Shown: positions 26,587 through 36,670 of the stretch, piece after piece
Numbering within the stretch: the first letter of the stretch is position 1
Layout: each line of letters opens with the position of its first letter
Assembly: GCF_002368115.1 (NCBI RefSeq)
Contig: NZ_AP018316.1
Coordinates: 5,050,162-5,114,161 of the forward strand
Reading direction: 5' to 3'
Origin: Dolichospermum compactum NIES-806
GTDB taxonomy: Bacteria; Cyanobacteriota; Cyanobacteriia; Cyanobacteriales; Nostocaceae
DNA length: 64,000 nucleotides
Program-made: the position numbers and the translations under genes
The notes under the pieces: generated by a model
What the model was told of the DNA's origin: nothing
Databases searched by the model: none
What the model saw: the letters and a program-made list of their open reading frames with translations, nothing else

Positions 26587-27306
26587 TTGAAGTTATCAAA
26601 AATAACTTACCAATTAAAATACGAGCCAAAATTTTTAGATCAGGTAAAAAAGACATTTATGCTACTGCAACCAAATCAACGGATTAAGTTAGACGAATCG
26701 GATGATCAGTTATTCTATGATTACCCTCGCTTTGTCACTCATGTAGATGATGGTTTTATTCAACAATTAACTGATTTATATCGTCAGCGACTTCAAGCAA
26801 ATATGCGTATTCTTGATATAATGAGTAGCTGGGTGTCGCATCTACCGACAGAGATAGATTTTGCTCATGTAGAAGGACATGGACTAAATGCTGAAGAACT
26901 AGCCCGAAATACTGGATTAAATCATTATTTTGTCCAAAATATCAATACAAATCTTCAGTTACCTTTTCCAGATCAAGACTTTGATGCTGTTATTAACTGT
27001 GTTTCTGTGCAATATATCCAATACCCAGAGGCGATATTTTCGGAAATACACCGGATTCTGAAACCCGGTGGGATAGCAATTATTAGTTTTTCTAACCGGA
27101 TGTTTTTTCAAAAGGCAATTCAAGCTTGGCGAGATGGTTCGGAAGCTTTTAGAGTAGAATTGGTCAAGGGATATTTTACCTCAGTTCCTGGATTCACAAC
27201 CCCCGAAGTGATTTGTTCGACCTCAATAGCACCAAGTTTTTTGCAGTGGTTGGGAGTAGCAGGTGGAGATCCTTTTTATGCCGTGATAGCTCAACGTCTC
27301 GCTTAG
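26587..27306 (+). CDS. SAM-dependent methyltransferase (Methyltransf_11 type)
   Basis: 239 residues from a TTG at 26587; the first ATG is at 26659 (residue 25). Class I features: MRILDIMSSWVSHLP in place of the usual glycine-rich motif I (here DIMSSW rather than DxGxG), LPFPDQDFDAVINCVSVQYI (motif around the motif-III Asp) and EIHRILKPGGIAIISFSNR. Such diverged motif-I proteins are common in cyanobacteria. The substrate is unknown. Confidence 0.8.
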   Translation: MKLSKITYQLKYEPKFLDQVKKTFMLLQPNQRIKLDESDDQLFYDYPRFVTHVDDGFIQQLTDLYRQRLQANMRILDIMSSWVSHLPTEIDFAHVEGHGLNAEELARNTGLNHYFVQNINTNLQLPFPDQDFDAVINCVSVQYIQYPEAIFSEIHRILKPGGIAIISFSNRMFFQKAIQAWRDGSEAFRVELVKGYFTSVPGFTTPEVICSTSIAPSFLQWLGVAGGDPFYAVIAQRLA

Positions 27307-27413
27307 TTTTGTACTAATCAGTGTGGGTATTTCATAAGTGAGTTTTCTAGTTTGTAGGTGACAAAATAGTTGATAATTGCCTCACAAGCTCAAGTATCAA
27401 GGAGAAGCCAAAA

Positions 27414-27923
27414 ATGGTGATAAATCGTGGGCGGAAAGTTTTAGCTGCTGTACTGCTATCAATAGTACTACTGACTACAGCTTGCGCGACAAAAGCACCT
27501 AGTCGTTTTGATCAAGTACAACAGGAAAGTACAAAGCAAAGAAGTGGACAGGCAGTAGTTAAAAGTGCAACTCAGGGTAGTCAATTAAATAAATTCTTCC
27601 CCAGTGGCGGAGATGGCTATGATCGAGTCTACACCCAAGAGAAAAAAGGCTTTTCTGAGGCAAACTTGAAAAAGGGTGGTAAAGTAGTTGCCCAACTCGC
27701 TATTTCTGATACTAGTAGCATACCAGGAGCAGCGGCTAAATTTGCTAACAGCACTGAAAAAATAGGCGGTTATCCGGCGGTAAAAGTTGGTAACACTCAA
27801 ACTTCGGTTTTGGTGGATAAGTACCAAGTCAAGGTAATTTCTAAAAGTCCATCATTTACTGAGAGCGATCGCGCAACATGGATAGAAAAATTTAATCTTG
27901 ATGGTTTAGCAAAGTTGAAATAG
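27414..27923 (+). CDS. Lipoprotein, conserved in cyanobacteria
   Basis: 169 residues; an AAGGAG ribosome site at 27399-27404. The signal ends at the lipobox TTACA (Cys25). The mature protein is basic, with no membrane segment, and its C-terminal half (VVAQLAISDTSSIPGAAAKF to SESDRATW-like end) is probably a small beta-rich domain. It lies 60 bases before a second conserved cyanobacterial gene and the two may be co-transcribed. Function unknown. Confidence 0.75.
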   Translation: MVINRGRKVLAAVLLSIVLLTTACATKAPSRFDQVQQESTKQRSGQAVVKSATQGSQLNKFFPSGGDGYDRVYTQEKKGFSEANLKKGGKVVAQLAISDTSSIPGAAAKFANSTEKIGGYPAVKVGNTQTSVLVDKYQVKVISKSPSFTESDRATWIEKFNLDGLAKLK

Positions 27924-27983
27924 TTTAATCGCTTCCCTAGCTAACAACCGACGTTAATACAAAACATAGATAAGGAGAATTTT

Positions 27984-28871
27984 GTGAGTAAACCAATTCA
28001 GCAGTTAGTTGATGAACTACCAACCAGTAACTTGACTGTTTCCATGTTGAACGCTTTAGATTTTGTCACTCCTGGTGAATGGCACAATACAGTTGGTTTT
28101 GTGAATACCATTAAAACCGTTACTGGGGAAACTGACGAAGACTTAATTCAACAAATTGGTGAAAGAGCAATTTATTTATTTAACGATAAATCCCAAGGAT
28201 ATCAAACCGCCCTCTGGCTTTATCAAACCGTTGATGGTGCAGATAAGGCTCTGGGTGCAGCCGCTTTAGCTAACAAAATTGGGGGATCAATTCCCATGCT
28301 CGGTTTTTTAAACTCTCTGACTCCCAAACCAGACAAAGCTCAAACCATTGACTTAACCCTGAAATTGGTAGCTGAAGTCGTCGCCTTTTGTCAAATTAAC
28401 GGTATTCCTGGAGATAGTATCGGCGATTTTGTTGGCTCTTTAGGTGAGTATGGCGGTGAGTCACTTATCCGCATGGTGGCATTAGTTTGTGTTGATGGTT
28501 TAATTCCCCTGGGACCCGACTTTATTAACAAAGCCTTATCTGGAATTAGTCAAATGAATCCTCAAGATTTAAACCAAAACTCGACTTTCCAAACCATCAA
28601 AAATACTATTCCTGGCAATGGCGATGCTGGTAAACTCGACTTTATCGGTAACAGTTTTCAATCAGTTAGCGGTTGGATGAGTGGACTTGTGAACAGCCAT
28701 AATTTAACCCCACAAAAAGTAATTGGTAATTTGCAATCTTTTACGCAAATTGCTGATGATAAACTAGACTATCTAGCAGCATTTCTAGATATGTCTACAA
28801 ATTACTATGAACACACAGGAACGCAGACTTTAGCACGACGTTTAATTGAACGAGCAGTAGCTGAAATTTAG
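27984..28871 (+). CDS. Conserved cyanobacterial hypothetical protein
   Basis: 295 residues with an AAGGAG site 9 bases before a GTG start. It is predicted mostly helical with no signal peptide or strong membrane helix; glycine-rich hydrophobic stretches occur around LGAAALANKIGGSIPMLGFL. The family seems restricted to cyanobacteria as far as I recall, with no known function. A GC-rich hairpin of the 'ggggcggggtttccccgcc' repeat type follows at 28893-28911 and could end the transcript. Confidence 0.7.
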   Translation: MSKPIQQLVDELPTSNLTVSMLNALDFVTPGEWHNTVGFVNTIKTVTGETDEDLIQQIGERAIYLFNDKSQGYQTALWLYQTVDGADKALGAAALANKIGGSIPMLGFLNSLTPKPDKAQTIDLTLKLVAEVVAFCQINGIPGDSIGDFVGSLGEYGGESLIRMVALVCVDGLIPLGPDFINKALSGISQMNPQDLNQNSTFQTIKNTIPGNGDAGKLDFIGNSFQSVSGWMSGLVNSHNLTPQKVIGNLQSFTQIADDKLDYLAAFLDMSTNYYEHTGTQTLARRLIERAVAEI

Positions 28872-28892
28872 AAATTAATTTAGTTACCGTAG

Positions 28893-28911
28893 GGGCGGGG
28901 TTTCCCCGCCC
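28893..28911. repeat. GC-rich hairpin repeat
   Basis: GGGCGGGG-TTT-CCCCGCCC is a perfect 8-bp stem, part of a dispersed 'gtaggggcg' repeat family also seen near 17380 and 15889. No T-run follows, so it is a weak terminator candidate. Confidence 0.7.
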
Positions 28912-29121
28912 TCCGGCTATATAAGTATACAAAGTTAGACTTTTCAAACAATATTTGAAATAGAAAATTAAAAAAACCAGCCTAATAACAAAAGATTTCA
29001 GAAAATTGAGACGACAATATACCCGAAGTACAAATATGACAGCTTGTCTTTTGACAGAATTTCTATTCATAGGGGAAAATCGAAATTAGTGATTGTTATT
29101 ACCGGGTGTGAGTCCAAAAAT

Positions 29122-31203
29122 ATGAATAAGAGTTTTTTTGTACCAGTTTCTTTACTAAGTTTACTGCTGACATTTCCTGCTGTAGCGGCTGATAATGAAA
29201 ATAATCAAAATGTAGTAAATTTAGATATTCCTAATTTAAGTGAAATTGAATTACCTGCTACAAATTCTCAATTATTAACTCAACAACCAACAGTAAACGA
29301 AGTTAAGCCAGAATCTACACCAGAACCAGATTTAACTCCTACAGACGATGCAGATATTTCCATAGAAACCATTGGGGAAAAAGACGTTCTTCCCGAATCT
29401 ACTCCCACTTATGTAATTGAAAAAGAAGAAATTCAAAAGCAGGGTGCAACAAGTGTTGCTGATGTTTTAAAAAGAATGCCCGGTTTTGCTATTAATGATG
29501 TGGGACATGGTGCAGATATTCACACAGGTACATACTATCGAGGAGCTTCAATTAATCAATCTGTATTTTTGATTAATGGTAGACCAATTAATAGTAATAT
29601 CAGTACATATCATGGTGCAACTGATTTAAATAGTATTCCAGTAGAGTCTATTGAAAGAGTCGAATTATATAGCGGTACTGCTTCTTCTCTATATGGTTCT
29701 TCAGCCTTTGGCGGAGTTGTCAATATCATTACCAAAGAAGGTTATGGCAAACCAAAACTAAATGCTAGTGCTGAATTTGGCTCATTAAACTTAAATAATC
29801 AACAGGTAACTTATAGTGGGTCAACGAATAAAGTCAAATACAACTTTAGCTTTGAAAGGTTCTTTATAGATAATCGTTACCGCGTTCCTGTTGGTGCTGC
29901 AAATCGTGATGCTCAAGGATATTTATTTAATGCAGATACAGCTACCAGCACTTATTTTGGTAGCATAGGTGTAGATTTAGATCCTAAAAACTCCCTGAAC
30001 TTAGATGTAACTACCCTGAGTAGTCGTCGGGGGTTGATTTATTTCGGTTTTCCTTTACAAAGAGACCGATTAGATCATGATGGTTTGAATATTGGGTTAT
30101 CTTGGAAAACTCGACTTGGTAAGGGAGACAATTCTAATTTAACAACTACATTAGGTTACAACCGAGATTATTTTAGCACTTATGGACCAACGGCAGTGAC
30201 ATTTTACCGAACCGGAATTTTAGATACACAACAATTAAAAGCTAGGATAGATCATGAATGGAAAATCACCCCTAATAATCAATTGCGCTGGGGTTTAGAT
30301 TTAAAAAATACTGATTTAATTGGCGATGTTTTGAGTACGAATCCTGCCCTAATTGCTAAAAACGAAAGAGAAGATAGAAGTACATTTAATACGGCTTTAT
30401 TTGCTGTTAATACTTGGCAACTTAGCGATGCTTTGCAAGCAGATTTAGGGGTAAGACAAAACTTTGATAGTCAATTTGGGAGTTATTTTAATCCTAGTGT
30501 GGGGTTACGTTATGCAGTCAATCCAGCTATTGCAGTGCGGGGAAGTTGGGCAGGGGCGCAACGCAATCCAGGGTTAGATCAATTATATGTTTTTGATACG
30601 GTGCATAATTGGAATTCTAACCCTGATTTAAAACCAGAAACAGGTTCTACTTGGACAGCGGGAATAGATGTGAGATTGTCTGCAAATTTGTTAGGACAAT
30701 TTACTTATTTTGGTAATAGTTTAGATAATCGTTTGGGCATAATTAGTGGCAGATGGGAAAATATTGGGTTAGTAGATACCAATGGTTTAGAAGCAGCATT
30801 GCAATTAAAAATTGCCAGTGCATGGTCAGCTTTTCTCAACTATACTTACACAGATGCTCAAATCAAAACTGGCAGAGAAAAGGGATTACAATTAGGATTA
30901 ATTCCCTATTCTTGGCTACAAACTGGAATTGGTTATCAAAAGAATGGATGGCAAGGTAATTTATATGCTACTTATAATAGCGGTACTCGTCGTTCTGTTT
31001 TTAATAATGCAGCAGCAGGAGAAAAAAGTACAGATTTTGCCCCGTCTTTCTTTAATTTAGATTTGAGTGGACGGATTCCTGTAAATAAAAACTTGGGATT
31101 AACTTTTTACTTAGAAAATCTTCTGGGTGAACAATATGAACGAGTGAATCGGATATATAGTCCTGGTTTTACTTTCCGTGTGGGTCTAACTTCTAGTTTG
31201 TAG
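29122..31203 (+). CDS. TonB-dependent outer-membrane receptor
   Basis: About 693 residues from ATG 29122, giving MNKSFFVPVSLLSLLLTF and cleavage after AVA; an upstream in-frame codon at 29044 would put the signal inside the protein. After a Pro/Glu-rich linker (30-100) the plug domain reads VADVLKRMPGFAINDVG, NGRPINS, IERVELYSGTASSLYGSSAF and GGVVNIITK. The rest is a 22-strand barrel ending in FRVGLTSSL. It is BtuB/FepA-like; no cobalamin riboswitch or Fur box was seen upstream, so siderophore versus corrinoid cannot be decided. Confidence 0.9.
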   Translation: MNKSFFVPVSLLSLLLTFPAVAADNENNQNVVNLDIPNLSEIELPATNSQLLTQQPTVNEVKPESTPEPDLTPTDDADISIETIGEKDVLPESTPTYVIEKEEIQKQGATSVADVLKRMPGFAINDVGHGADIHTGTYYRGASINQSVFLINGRPINSNISTYHGATDLNSIPVESIERVELYSGTASSLYGSSAFGGVVNIITKEGYGKPKLNASAEFGSLNLNNQQVTYSGSTNKVKYNFSFERFFIDNRYRVPVGAANRDAQGYLFNADTATSTYFGSIGVDLDPKNSLNLDVTTLSSRRGLIYFGFPLQRDRLDHDGLNIGLSWKTRLGKGDNSNLTTTLGYNRDYFSTYGPTAVTFYRTGILDTQQLKARIDHEWKITPNNQLRWGLDLKNTDLIGDVLSTNPALIAKNEREDRSTFNTALFAVNTWQLSDALQADLGVRQNFDSQFGSYFNPSVGLRYAVNPAIAVRGSWAGAQRNPGLDQLYVFDTVHNWNSNPDLKPETGSTWTAGIDVRLSANLLGQFTYFGNSLDNRLGIISGRWENIGLVDTNGLEAALQLKIASAWSAFLNYTYTDAQIKTGREKGLQLGLIPYSWLQTGIGYQKNGWQGNLYATYNSGTRRSVFNNAAAGEKSTDFAPSFFNLDLSGRIPVNKNLGLTFYLENLLGEQYERVNRIYSPGFTFRVGLTSSL

Positions 31204-31262
31204 GCAACTTTCCCTCAATTTAGGTACAATCTATAAGCTGACATAACCTTGACTTAACCAAA

Positions 31263-33752
31263 ATGACAAGCATCTCCACCCCTACCCTCAAAATCCCCGA
31301 ACTCCTAGCACCTGCGGGTAACTGGGAATGCGCCCAAGCAGCAGTAGAAAATGGTGCAGATGCGATTTACTTTGGTTTAGAAAAGTTTAACGCGAGAATG
31401 CGGGCTGAAAATTTCACAGAAGCAGATTTACCCGAATTAATGGAATTTTTGCACCTGCGGGGAGTCAAAGGTTATATCACGCTGAATACCTTGATTTTCC
31501 CCCAGGAACTAAGGGAAGCACAGCAATACCTCAAAACTATCATTTCTGCTGGTGTTGATGCTGTGATCGTGCAAGACGTGGGGATTTGTCGGCTGATTCG
31601 TCATCTTTCCCCTGACTTTCCGATTCATGCTTCTACCCAAATGACTATTACCAGTGCTGCGGGGGTAGAATTTGCCAAATCTTTAGGTTGTCAATTAGTA
31701 GTTTTAGCGCGGGAATGTTCGATTTCTGAAATTAACAAAATTCAACAACAAATATCTCAAAAAAATACTTCTTTACCTTTAGAAGTTTTTGTTCACGGTG
31801 CTTTGTGCGTCGCATATTCTGGACAATGTTTAACCAGTGAATCACTAGGAGGACGTTCTGCAAATCGGGGAGAATGCGCTCAAGCTTGTAGAATGCCTTA
31901 TGATTTAGTTGCAGATGGGGAAGTTGTGAATTTAGGTAATAGAAAATATTTATTAAGTCCTCAAGATTTAGCAGGTTTAGACGTTTTACCAGAGTTAGTT
32001 AAATCTGGAGTGACTTCTTTGAAAATTGAAGGACGGTTGAAAGCACCGGAATATGTTGCTAATGTAACTCGCGTTTATCGTCAAGCTTTAAATCAACTAT
32101 TAGAAACAAATGTAGAGACGTTTTCTAGTCGAGAGAAAGACCAATATAAGTTAGAAATGGCATTTTCTCGCGGACTATATACAGGTTGGTTTAAGGGAAT
32201 TAATAATCAAGAATTGGTACATGGGAGATTTGGTAAAAAACGTGGTGTTTATTTGGGAGAAGTTACCCGAATTAGAAATGCCGAAATAACAATAAAGTTA
32301 GAAGCACCTGTTAAACCGGGAGATGGGATTGTTTTTGATTGCGGACACCCAGAAAGGAAGGAAGAAGGGGGAAGAATATATGCAGTTATTCCTAATGGTC
32401 AGGATGTCATCTTAACTTTTGGCAGAAATGATTTAAATTTCCATAATATCCATATAGGTGATAAAGTTTGGAAGACAAATGATCCAGAATTAGATAAACA
32501 AATCCGTCAAAGTTATACTGGAGAACATCCCCAATTTACCAGACCAATTAATATCGAATTACATGGAGAAATTGGCGAAAAACTAATAGCTATATCCCGT
32601 GATCAATTTTGGAATATAGTTCAAGTAGAATCAGAAATATTGATAGCTGAGGCACATACAAAACCCCTCTCTACAGAAAGATTAAAAGAACAATTTGGCA
32701 GGTTAGGAAATACAGCTTTCCATTTAGATACTTTTATAAATCATCTCAACGGTAATATTATGTTACCTGTGAGTGAGTTAAATCGAATGCGTCGGGAGAT
32801 AGTTAGCAAATTAGAGGAATTAAGAAGTAGACCTAAACTTTGGGAATTAAATCATCATGGAAAATGGCAAGATCTAATTAGTTCTAAATCTACACAAATT
32901 CCCGCTTCCCCTTCCCTGATTGTTTTGGTGAGAAACATCGAACAATTAAAAGCAGTATTAACAACAGATATCAAAACTATATATTGTGAATTTGAAGATC
33001 CTCGCAACTATAAAGAAGTAGTAAAAATAGTACGAGAATCAAAACAGGAGGAAATTAGTATTTTTGTCGCATCACCCCGGATAACCAAACCTGGAGAAAC
33101 CTGGATTTTAAAACAAGTTCTCGCTTCCCAAGCTGATGGTTATTTAATTAGAAATTATGATCAATTAGAATATTTTGTGAATGAAAGATGTGTTGGTGAC
33201 TTTTCCTTAAATATTGCTAACCCTTTAACCGCAGATTACTTTAAAAACCGCTTTAATTTAGAACGATTAACAGCATCTTACGACTTAAATATTAATCAAC
33301 TGGAAGATCTAATTACCAATTACCCAGCACAAAATTTTGAAGTCACAATTCATCAACATATACCAATGTTTCACATGGAACATTGTGTATTTTGCGCTTT
33401 TTTATCTGAAGGAACAGATTATACAAATTGTGGTAGACCTTGTGAAACACAAGCAGTTACAATCAGAGACAGAGTAGGTAGTGAACATATTCTCAAAGCT
33501 GACGCAGGATGTAGAAATACAGTATATAATGCCACAGCACAAACTGGAGCAGAATACGTACAACGGCTGATTTCATTGGGTTTACAGCACTTACGGATTG
33601 AATTTGTCAATGAGACACCGGAACAAGTGCAAAAAACCATACATAGCTATCAGAAATTACTCGCAGGAGAAATCATCGGTTCGCAACTGTGGAGAGAATT
33701 GCAGCTACAAAACCAATTAGGTGTGACTCGTGGTGCATTGGGGATGATTTAG
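31263..33752 (+). CDS. U32-family protein (RlhA/TrhP-like RNA hydroxylation factor)
   Basis: 829 residues. The N-terminal U32 TIM-barrel-like part starts PELLAPAGNWECAQAAVENG and has the cysteine set HGALCVAYSGQCLTS and NRGECAQACRMPYDL. This is typical of the U32 proteins that, in E. coli, make 5-hydroxycytidine in 23S rRNA (RlhA) or 5-hydroxyuridine in tRNA (TrhP) using prephenate. A DUF3656-like middle section and a C-terminal region with HCVFCAFLSEGTDYTNCGRP follow. The older label 'peptidase U32' is probably misleading. Which RNA it acts on is not decidable here. Confidence 0.88.
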   Translation: MTSISTPTLKIPELLAPAGNWECAQAAVENGADAIYFGLEKFNARMRAENFTEADLPELMEFLHLRGVKGYITLNTLIFPQELREAQQYLKTIISAGVDAVIVQDVGICRLIRHLSPDFPIHASTQMTITSAAGVEFAKSLGCQLVVLARECSISEINKIQQQISQKNTSLPLEVFVHGALCVAYSGQCLTSESLGGRSANRGECAQACRMPYDLVADGEVVNLGNRKYLLSPQDLAGLDVLPELVKSGVTSLKIEGRLKAPEYVANVTRVYRQALNQLLETNVETFSSREKDQYKLEMAFSRGLYTGWFKGINNQELVHGRFGKKRGVYLGEVTRIRNAEITIKLEAPVKPGDGIVFDCGHPERKEEGGRIYAVIPNGQDVILTFGRNDLNFHNIHIGDKVWKTNDPELDKQIRQSYTGEHPQFTRPINIELHGEIGEKLIAISRDQFWNIVQVESEILIAEAHTKPLSTERLKEQFGRLGNTAFHLDTFINHLNGNIMLPVSELNRMRREIVSKLEELRSRPKLWELNHHGKWQDLISSKSTQIPASPSLIVLVRNIEQLKAVLTTDIKTIYCEFEDPRNYKEVVKIVRESKQEEISIFVASPRITKPGETWILKQVLASQADGYLIRNYDQLEYFVNERCVGDFSLNIANPLTADYFKNRFNLERLTASYDLNINQLEDLITNYPAQNFEVTIHQHIPMFHMEHCVFCAFLSEGTDYTNCGRPCETQAVTIRDRVGSEHILKADAGCRNTVYNATAQTGAEYVQRLISLGLQHLRIEFVNETPEQVQKTIHSYQKLLAGEIIGSQLWRELQLQNQLGVTRGALGMI

Positions 33753-33806
33753 CTAAATAGCAATAAGTAGTATTACAATATTTATGCACCTTGTTTATTA
33801 CTTTCT

Positions 33807-36191
33807 ATGTCCAGTTTAATGCCTCAGTGTCAGCAATTGCAAGCACAAATTGAATCTATTCTCCAACTTCTACAGCAAGAAGCAGCTTTGCGTTCTCAAG
33901 ATATTACATCTGTGCAAATTTCTTTGGATAAAGCAGTTTCTCCTAAGTTTGAAATTGTATTTGCTGGTGCTTTTAGCGCAGGTAAATCAATGTTGATTAA
34001 TGCCCTATTAGAGAGGGAATTATTATATAGTGCAGAAGGACACGCGACTGGTACAGAATGTAAAATTGAATATGCACCTGTAGATTCAGAAAGAGTTGTT
34101 TTAACCTTTTTGAGTGAAGCAGAAATTCAAGAACAAGCGGTATTTTTGTGTCAACAATTGGGATTTAATACCGTAGAAAATATCCATAAACAAGATGTAG
34201 TTGATTTATTGCATCAAGGTTGTACAGCAATTATTCAACAAGAAGGAGGAGAAAATAAATCAGAACGTGCAAAACAAGCAAAAGCATTAATTTTATTGTT
34301 AGAAGGATATGTTGCAAACAAAGAAAGAATTAACAGCTTTAATAATGCAACCTATTCCATGGAACAGTTTAATTTTAAGAACCTCAAAGAAGCTGCGGGA
34401 TATGCACGCAGAGGTAGTAATAGCGCGGTTTTGAAACGAATTGAATATTATTGTTATCATCCGCTTTTGGAAGATGGTAACGTCATTATAGACACACCAG
34501 GAATTGATGCACCAGTCGAAAAAGATGCACAATTAGCTTATGCAAAAATTCAACACCCAGATACGTCAGCAGTAGTTTGTGTTCTCAAACCTGCTTCAGC
34601 AGGAGATATGACAAAGGAAGAAACCCAACTGTTGGAAACAATGCGGGAAAATGCGGGGATAAGAGACAGAGTTTTTTATATCTTTAACCGCATTGATGAA
34701 ACTTGGTACAATAACCAACTTAGACAACGGTTAGAAGATTTAATTAACAGTCAATTTCGAGATACTACTAGAGTTTATAAAACTAGTGGTTTGTTAGGAT
34801 TTTATGGAAGTCAAGTTAAACAAACAACGCGATTAGATAGATTTGGATTAGATTCGATTTTTGCAGAAAGTGTTAAAGGTTTAGATAGTAAAGAAGAAAC
34901 ACCACAATTTGTAAATGAATTTAATCGCTACTGCGTTGCTTCAGGTAAACTTTCTCCCAGTCAATTTAGAATTTCTCTCCATAATTATGAAACTTCTAAT
35001 CACAACTATGTGAGAATTTTAAGCGAACAGGGAACACCGTTAATTAATCAACTTATTCAAGATAGTGGAATTGAAGAATTTCGGACATCAATTACCCGCT
35101 ATCTCACAGAAGAAAAACGTCCCCAATTATTCAAAAATCTCGCAGATGATTTAGAAGATATTTGTATCAAACTCAAGAACCACTATCAAAGTGTGCAAAT
35201 TGATTTAGATAGTCAACCGCGAGAAATCGAAAGTATGAAAGAATATGAGTTGCAAAAATTAAATCAGCAACTCCAGCAAGTTGGCAGAGATTTTCATCAG
35301 CATATTCATGATGAAGTTAACAGATTAATTAATAATAATTGCGAAGAATTTGAAACAGATTTTCGACAATTACAATCACGGATGATTCGTCGTCTTGATG
35401 AATTACTAGATACCTTTTCCGTTGCGGAAGCTTATCGTCGTGCAACTTTAAGTCATCCTCGCAATGCAACCGCACCTTTATTAGCTATTTTGGTGGAGGC
35501 TTTTTATTACTTATCAAATCAGTTGGAAGACATTTTAATAGAGTCTTGTCAACAAGTGATTGCTAATCTATTTCAACAGTTAATGACAAAGATTAGAAAA
35601 GCAGAATATTACCGTCAATTATATCGTTTGTTGGGTAATGATGGGGGAATTGAATTACAGGTAAAAGAGATAGAAAAATTGATTACTCAAGCTTTGGTAA
35701 CTGTTGCTAGTGTTGAATGTGATAGATTTGTCCGCGAAAGTCCCAGATTTTATAATGAAGGAACTTTTTCTATCTATCAATTTCGACAAGTATTAGAACA
35801 AACTTCGCAAGGTTATGATGCAGAAAGTATTGTTGACGCTGAACCTGCAATTAGACAATTATTAAAGTTAGATTTTGAACCGAAAGTTTCCCATACTATT
35901 CGTCAATCTTTCCGTCAAACCATCAACCAAACTATCAAAATTCAGTTATTACCAATGGGAGAAAAACAAGCAGATGAGATATTACAACAACATCCTTATG
36001 CGCGGGCTTATTTAGAGAAAACATTGCAACAAGAAGCAGAGGAAAAGATTGCTAATAATCAACGTTTGTTGAGTCAGGTCGAGGGAAAAATTGAGGAATA
36101 TAATACAGCAGTTGCGGGAATTAATGGCTGTTTACAAGCGATGCAGTTATATGAACATTTACTGCCGATAATTGGCGAAGAAGAGGTATAA
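33807..36191 (+). CDS. Bacterial dynamin-like GTPase
   Basis: 794 residues. GTPase motifs: G1 GAFSAGKS at residues 54-61, G3 DTPG at 229-232, G4 NRID at 294-297. The second half is long helices (stalk/coiled-coil like) with FYYLSNQLEDILIESCQQVI as a possible membrane-inserting paddle near residue 570. Bacterial dynamin-like proteins bind GTP and remodel membranes; plants and cyanobacteria use relatives for thylakoid or envelope maintenance. The stop overlaps the next frame, so a downstream gene may be co-transcribed. Confidence 0.85.
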   Translation: MSSLMPQCQQLQAQIESILQLLQQEAALRSQDITSVQISLDKAVSPKFEIVFAGAFSAGKSMLINALLERELLYSAEGHATGTECKIEYAPVDSERVVLTFLSEAEIQEQAVFLCQQLGFNTVENIHKQDVVDLLHQGCTAIIQQEGGENKSERAKQAKALILLLEGYVANKERINSFNNATYSMEQFNFKNLKEAAGYARRGSNSAVLKRIEYYCYHPLLEDGNVIIDTPGIDAPVEKDAQLAYAKIQHPDTSAVVCVLKPASAGDMTKEETQLLETMRENAGIRDRVFYIFNRIDETWYNNQLRQRLEDLINSQFRDTTRVYKTSGLLGFYGSQVKQTTRLDRFGLDSIFAESVKGLDSKEETPQFVNEFNRYCVASGKLSPSQFRISLHNYETSNHNYVRILSEQGTPLINQLIQDSGIEEFRTSITRYLTEEKRPQLFKNLADDLEDICIKLKNHYQSVQIDLDSQPREIESMKEYELQKLNQQLQQVGRDFHQHIHDEVNRLINNNCEEFETDFRQLQSRMIRRLDELLDTFSVAEAYRRATLSHPRNATAPLLAILVEAFYYLSNQLEDILIESCQQVIANLFQQLMTKIRKAEYYRQLYRLLGNDGGIELQVKEIEKLITQALVTVASVECDRFVRESPRFYNEGTFSIYQFRQVLEQTSQGYDAESIVDAEPAIRQLLKLDFEPKVSHTIRQSFRQTINQTIKIQLLPMGEKQADEILQQHPYARAYLEKTLQQEAEEKIANNQRLLSQVEGKIEEYNTAVAGINGCLQAMQLYEHLLPIIGEEEV

Positions 36192-36268
36192 TGTTTTTGG
36201 TGAATGCAGGTTTTTTCTGTGTTCACCTAATTTTGAGGTTTCGCGCAAAGAAGCAAAGGAAGAAAGAA

Positions 36269-36598
36269 ATGGAAGATAATTTTAAAATTATAGATTCTGA
36301 ACAAGGTGATGTTGTGATTGATTTTGGAAATAAAACTTTCAAATTAAGTCTGTTAGTTTCACTAATGACAGAAATCATTTTGAATAAAAAGCTGGAAGAA
36401 TTGAACAATAAACTCCGTGATCATGGTAGTGGTAAACTTCCATCTTATGACGAATCTTATTGGTCAAGTGCAGGTGTAGATTGTCAGATTTTAAAACCTA
36501 GTAAAAATTGGCAAAAAGGAAAAATAAGAATGAAAATTTCTTTAGAATTTTGTCCAGAATCACCCCTCGATCGACTTACGACGCAGATAAATAAATGA
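36269..36598 (+). CDS. KGK-domain protein
   Basis: 109 residues from ATG 36269, which has an AGGAAGAAAG site just upstream. A longer frame opens at 36191 but its first 26 residues are basic, repeat-like and not protein-like. The end matches the cyanobacterial KGK domain: SWQ-like WQKGKIRMKISLEFCPES. Function is unknown. It follows the dynamin gene by 77 bases; linkage of the two is only positional. Confidence 0.75.
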   Translation: MEDNFKIIDSEQGDVVIDFGNKTFKLSLLVSLMTEIILNKKLEELNNKLRDHGSGKLPSYDESYWSSAGVDCQILKPSKNWQKGKIRMKISLEFCPESPLDRLTTQINK

Positions 36599-36670
36599 AG
36601 CTACATCATAAATTAATTAGTCCACGCAGATAGAATTTGTTTGTGTGGATGCGATTTTACTTAATTGTCT

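Noticed and set aside
28872..29121. Possible cobalamin riboswitch before the TonB receptor
   Set aside because: No B12-box-like block or matching pairing was found; only a GC-rich repeat hairpin.
36191..36268. Longer start for the KGK protein
   Set aside because: The extra residues are basic, repeat-derived and lack a ribosome site; ATG 36269 has one.
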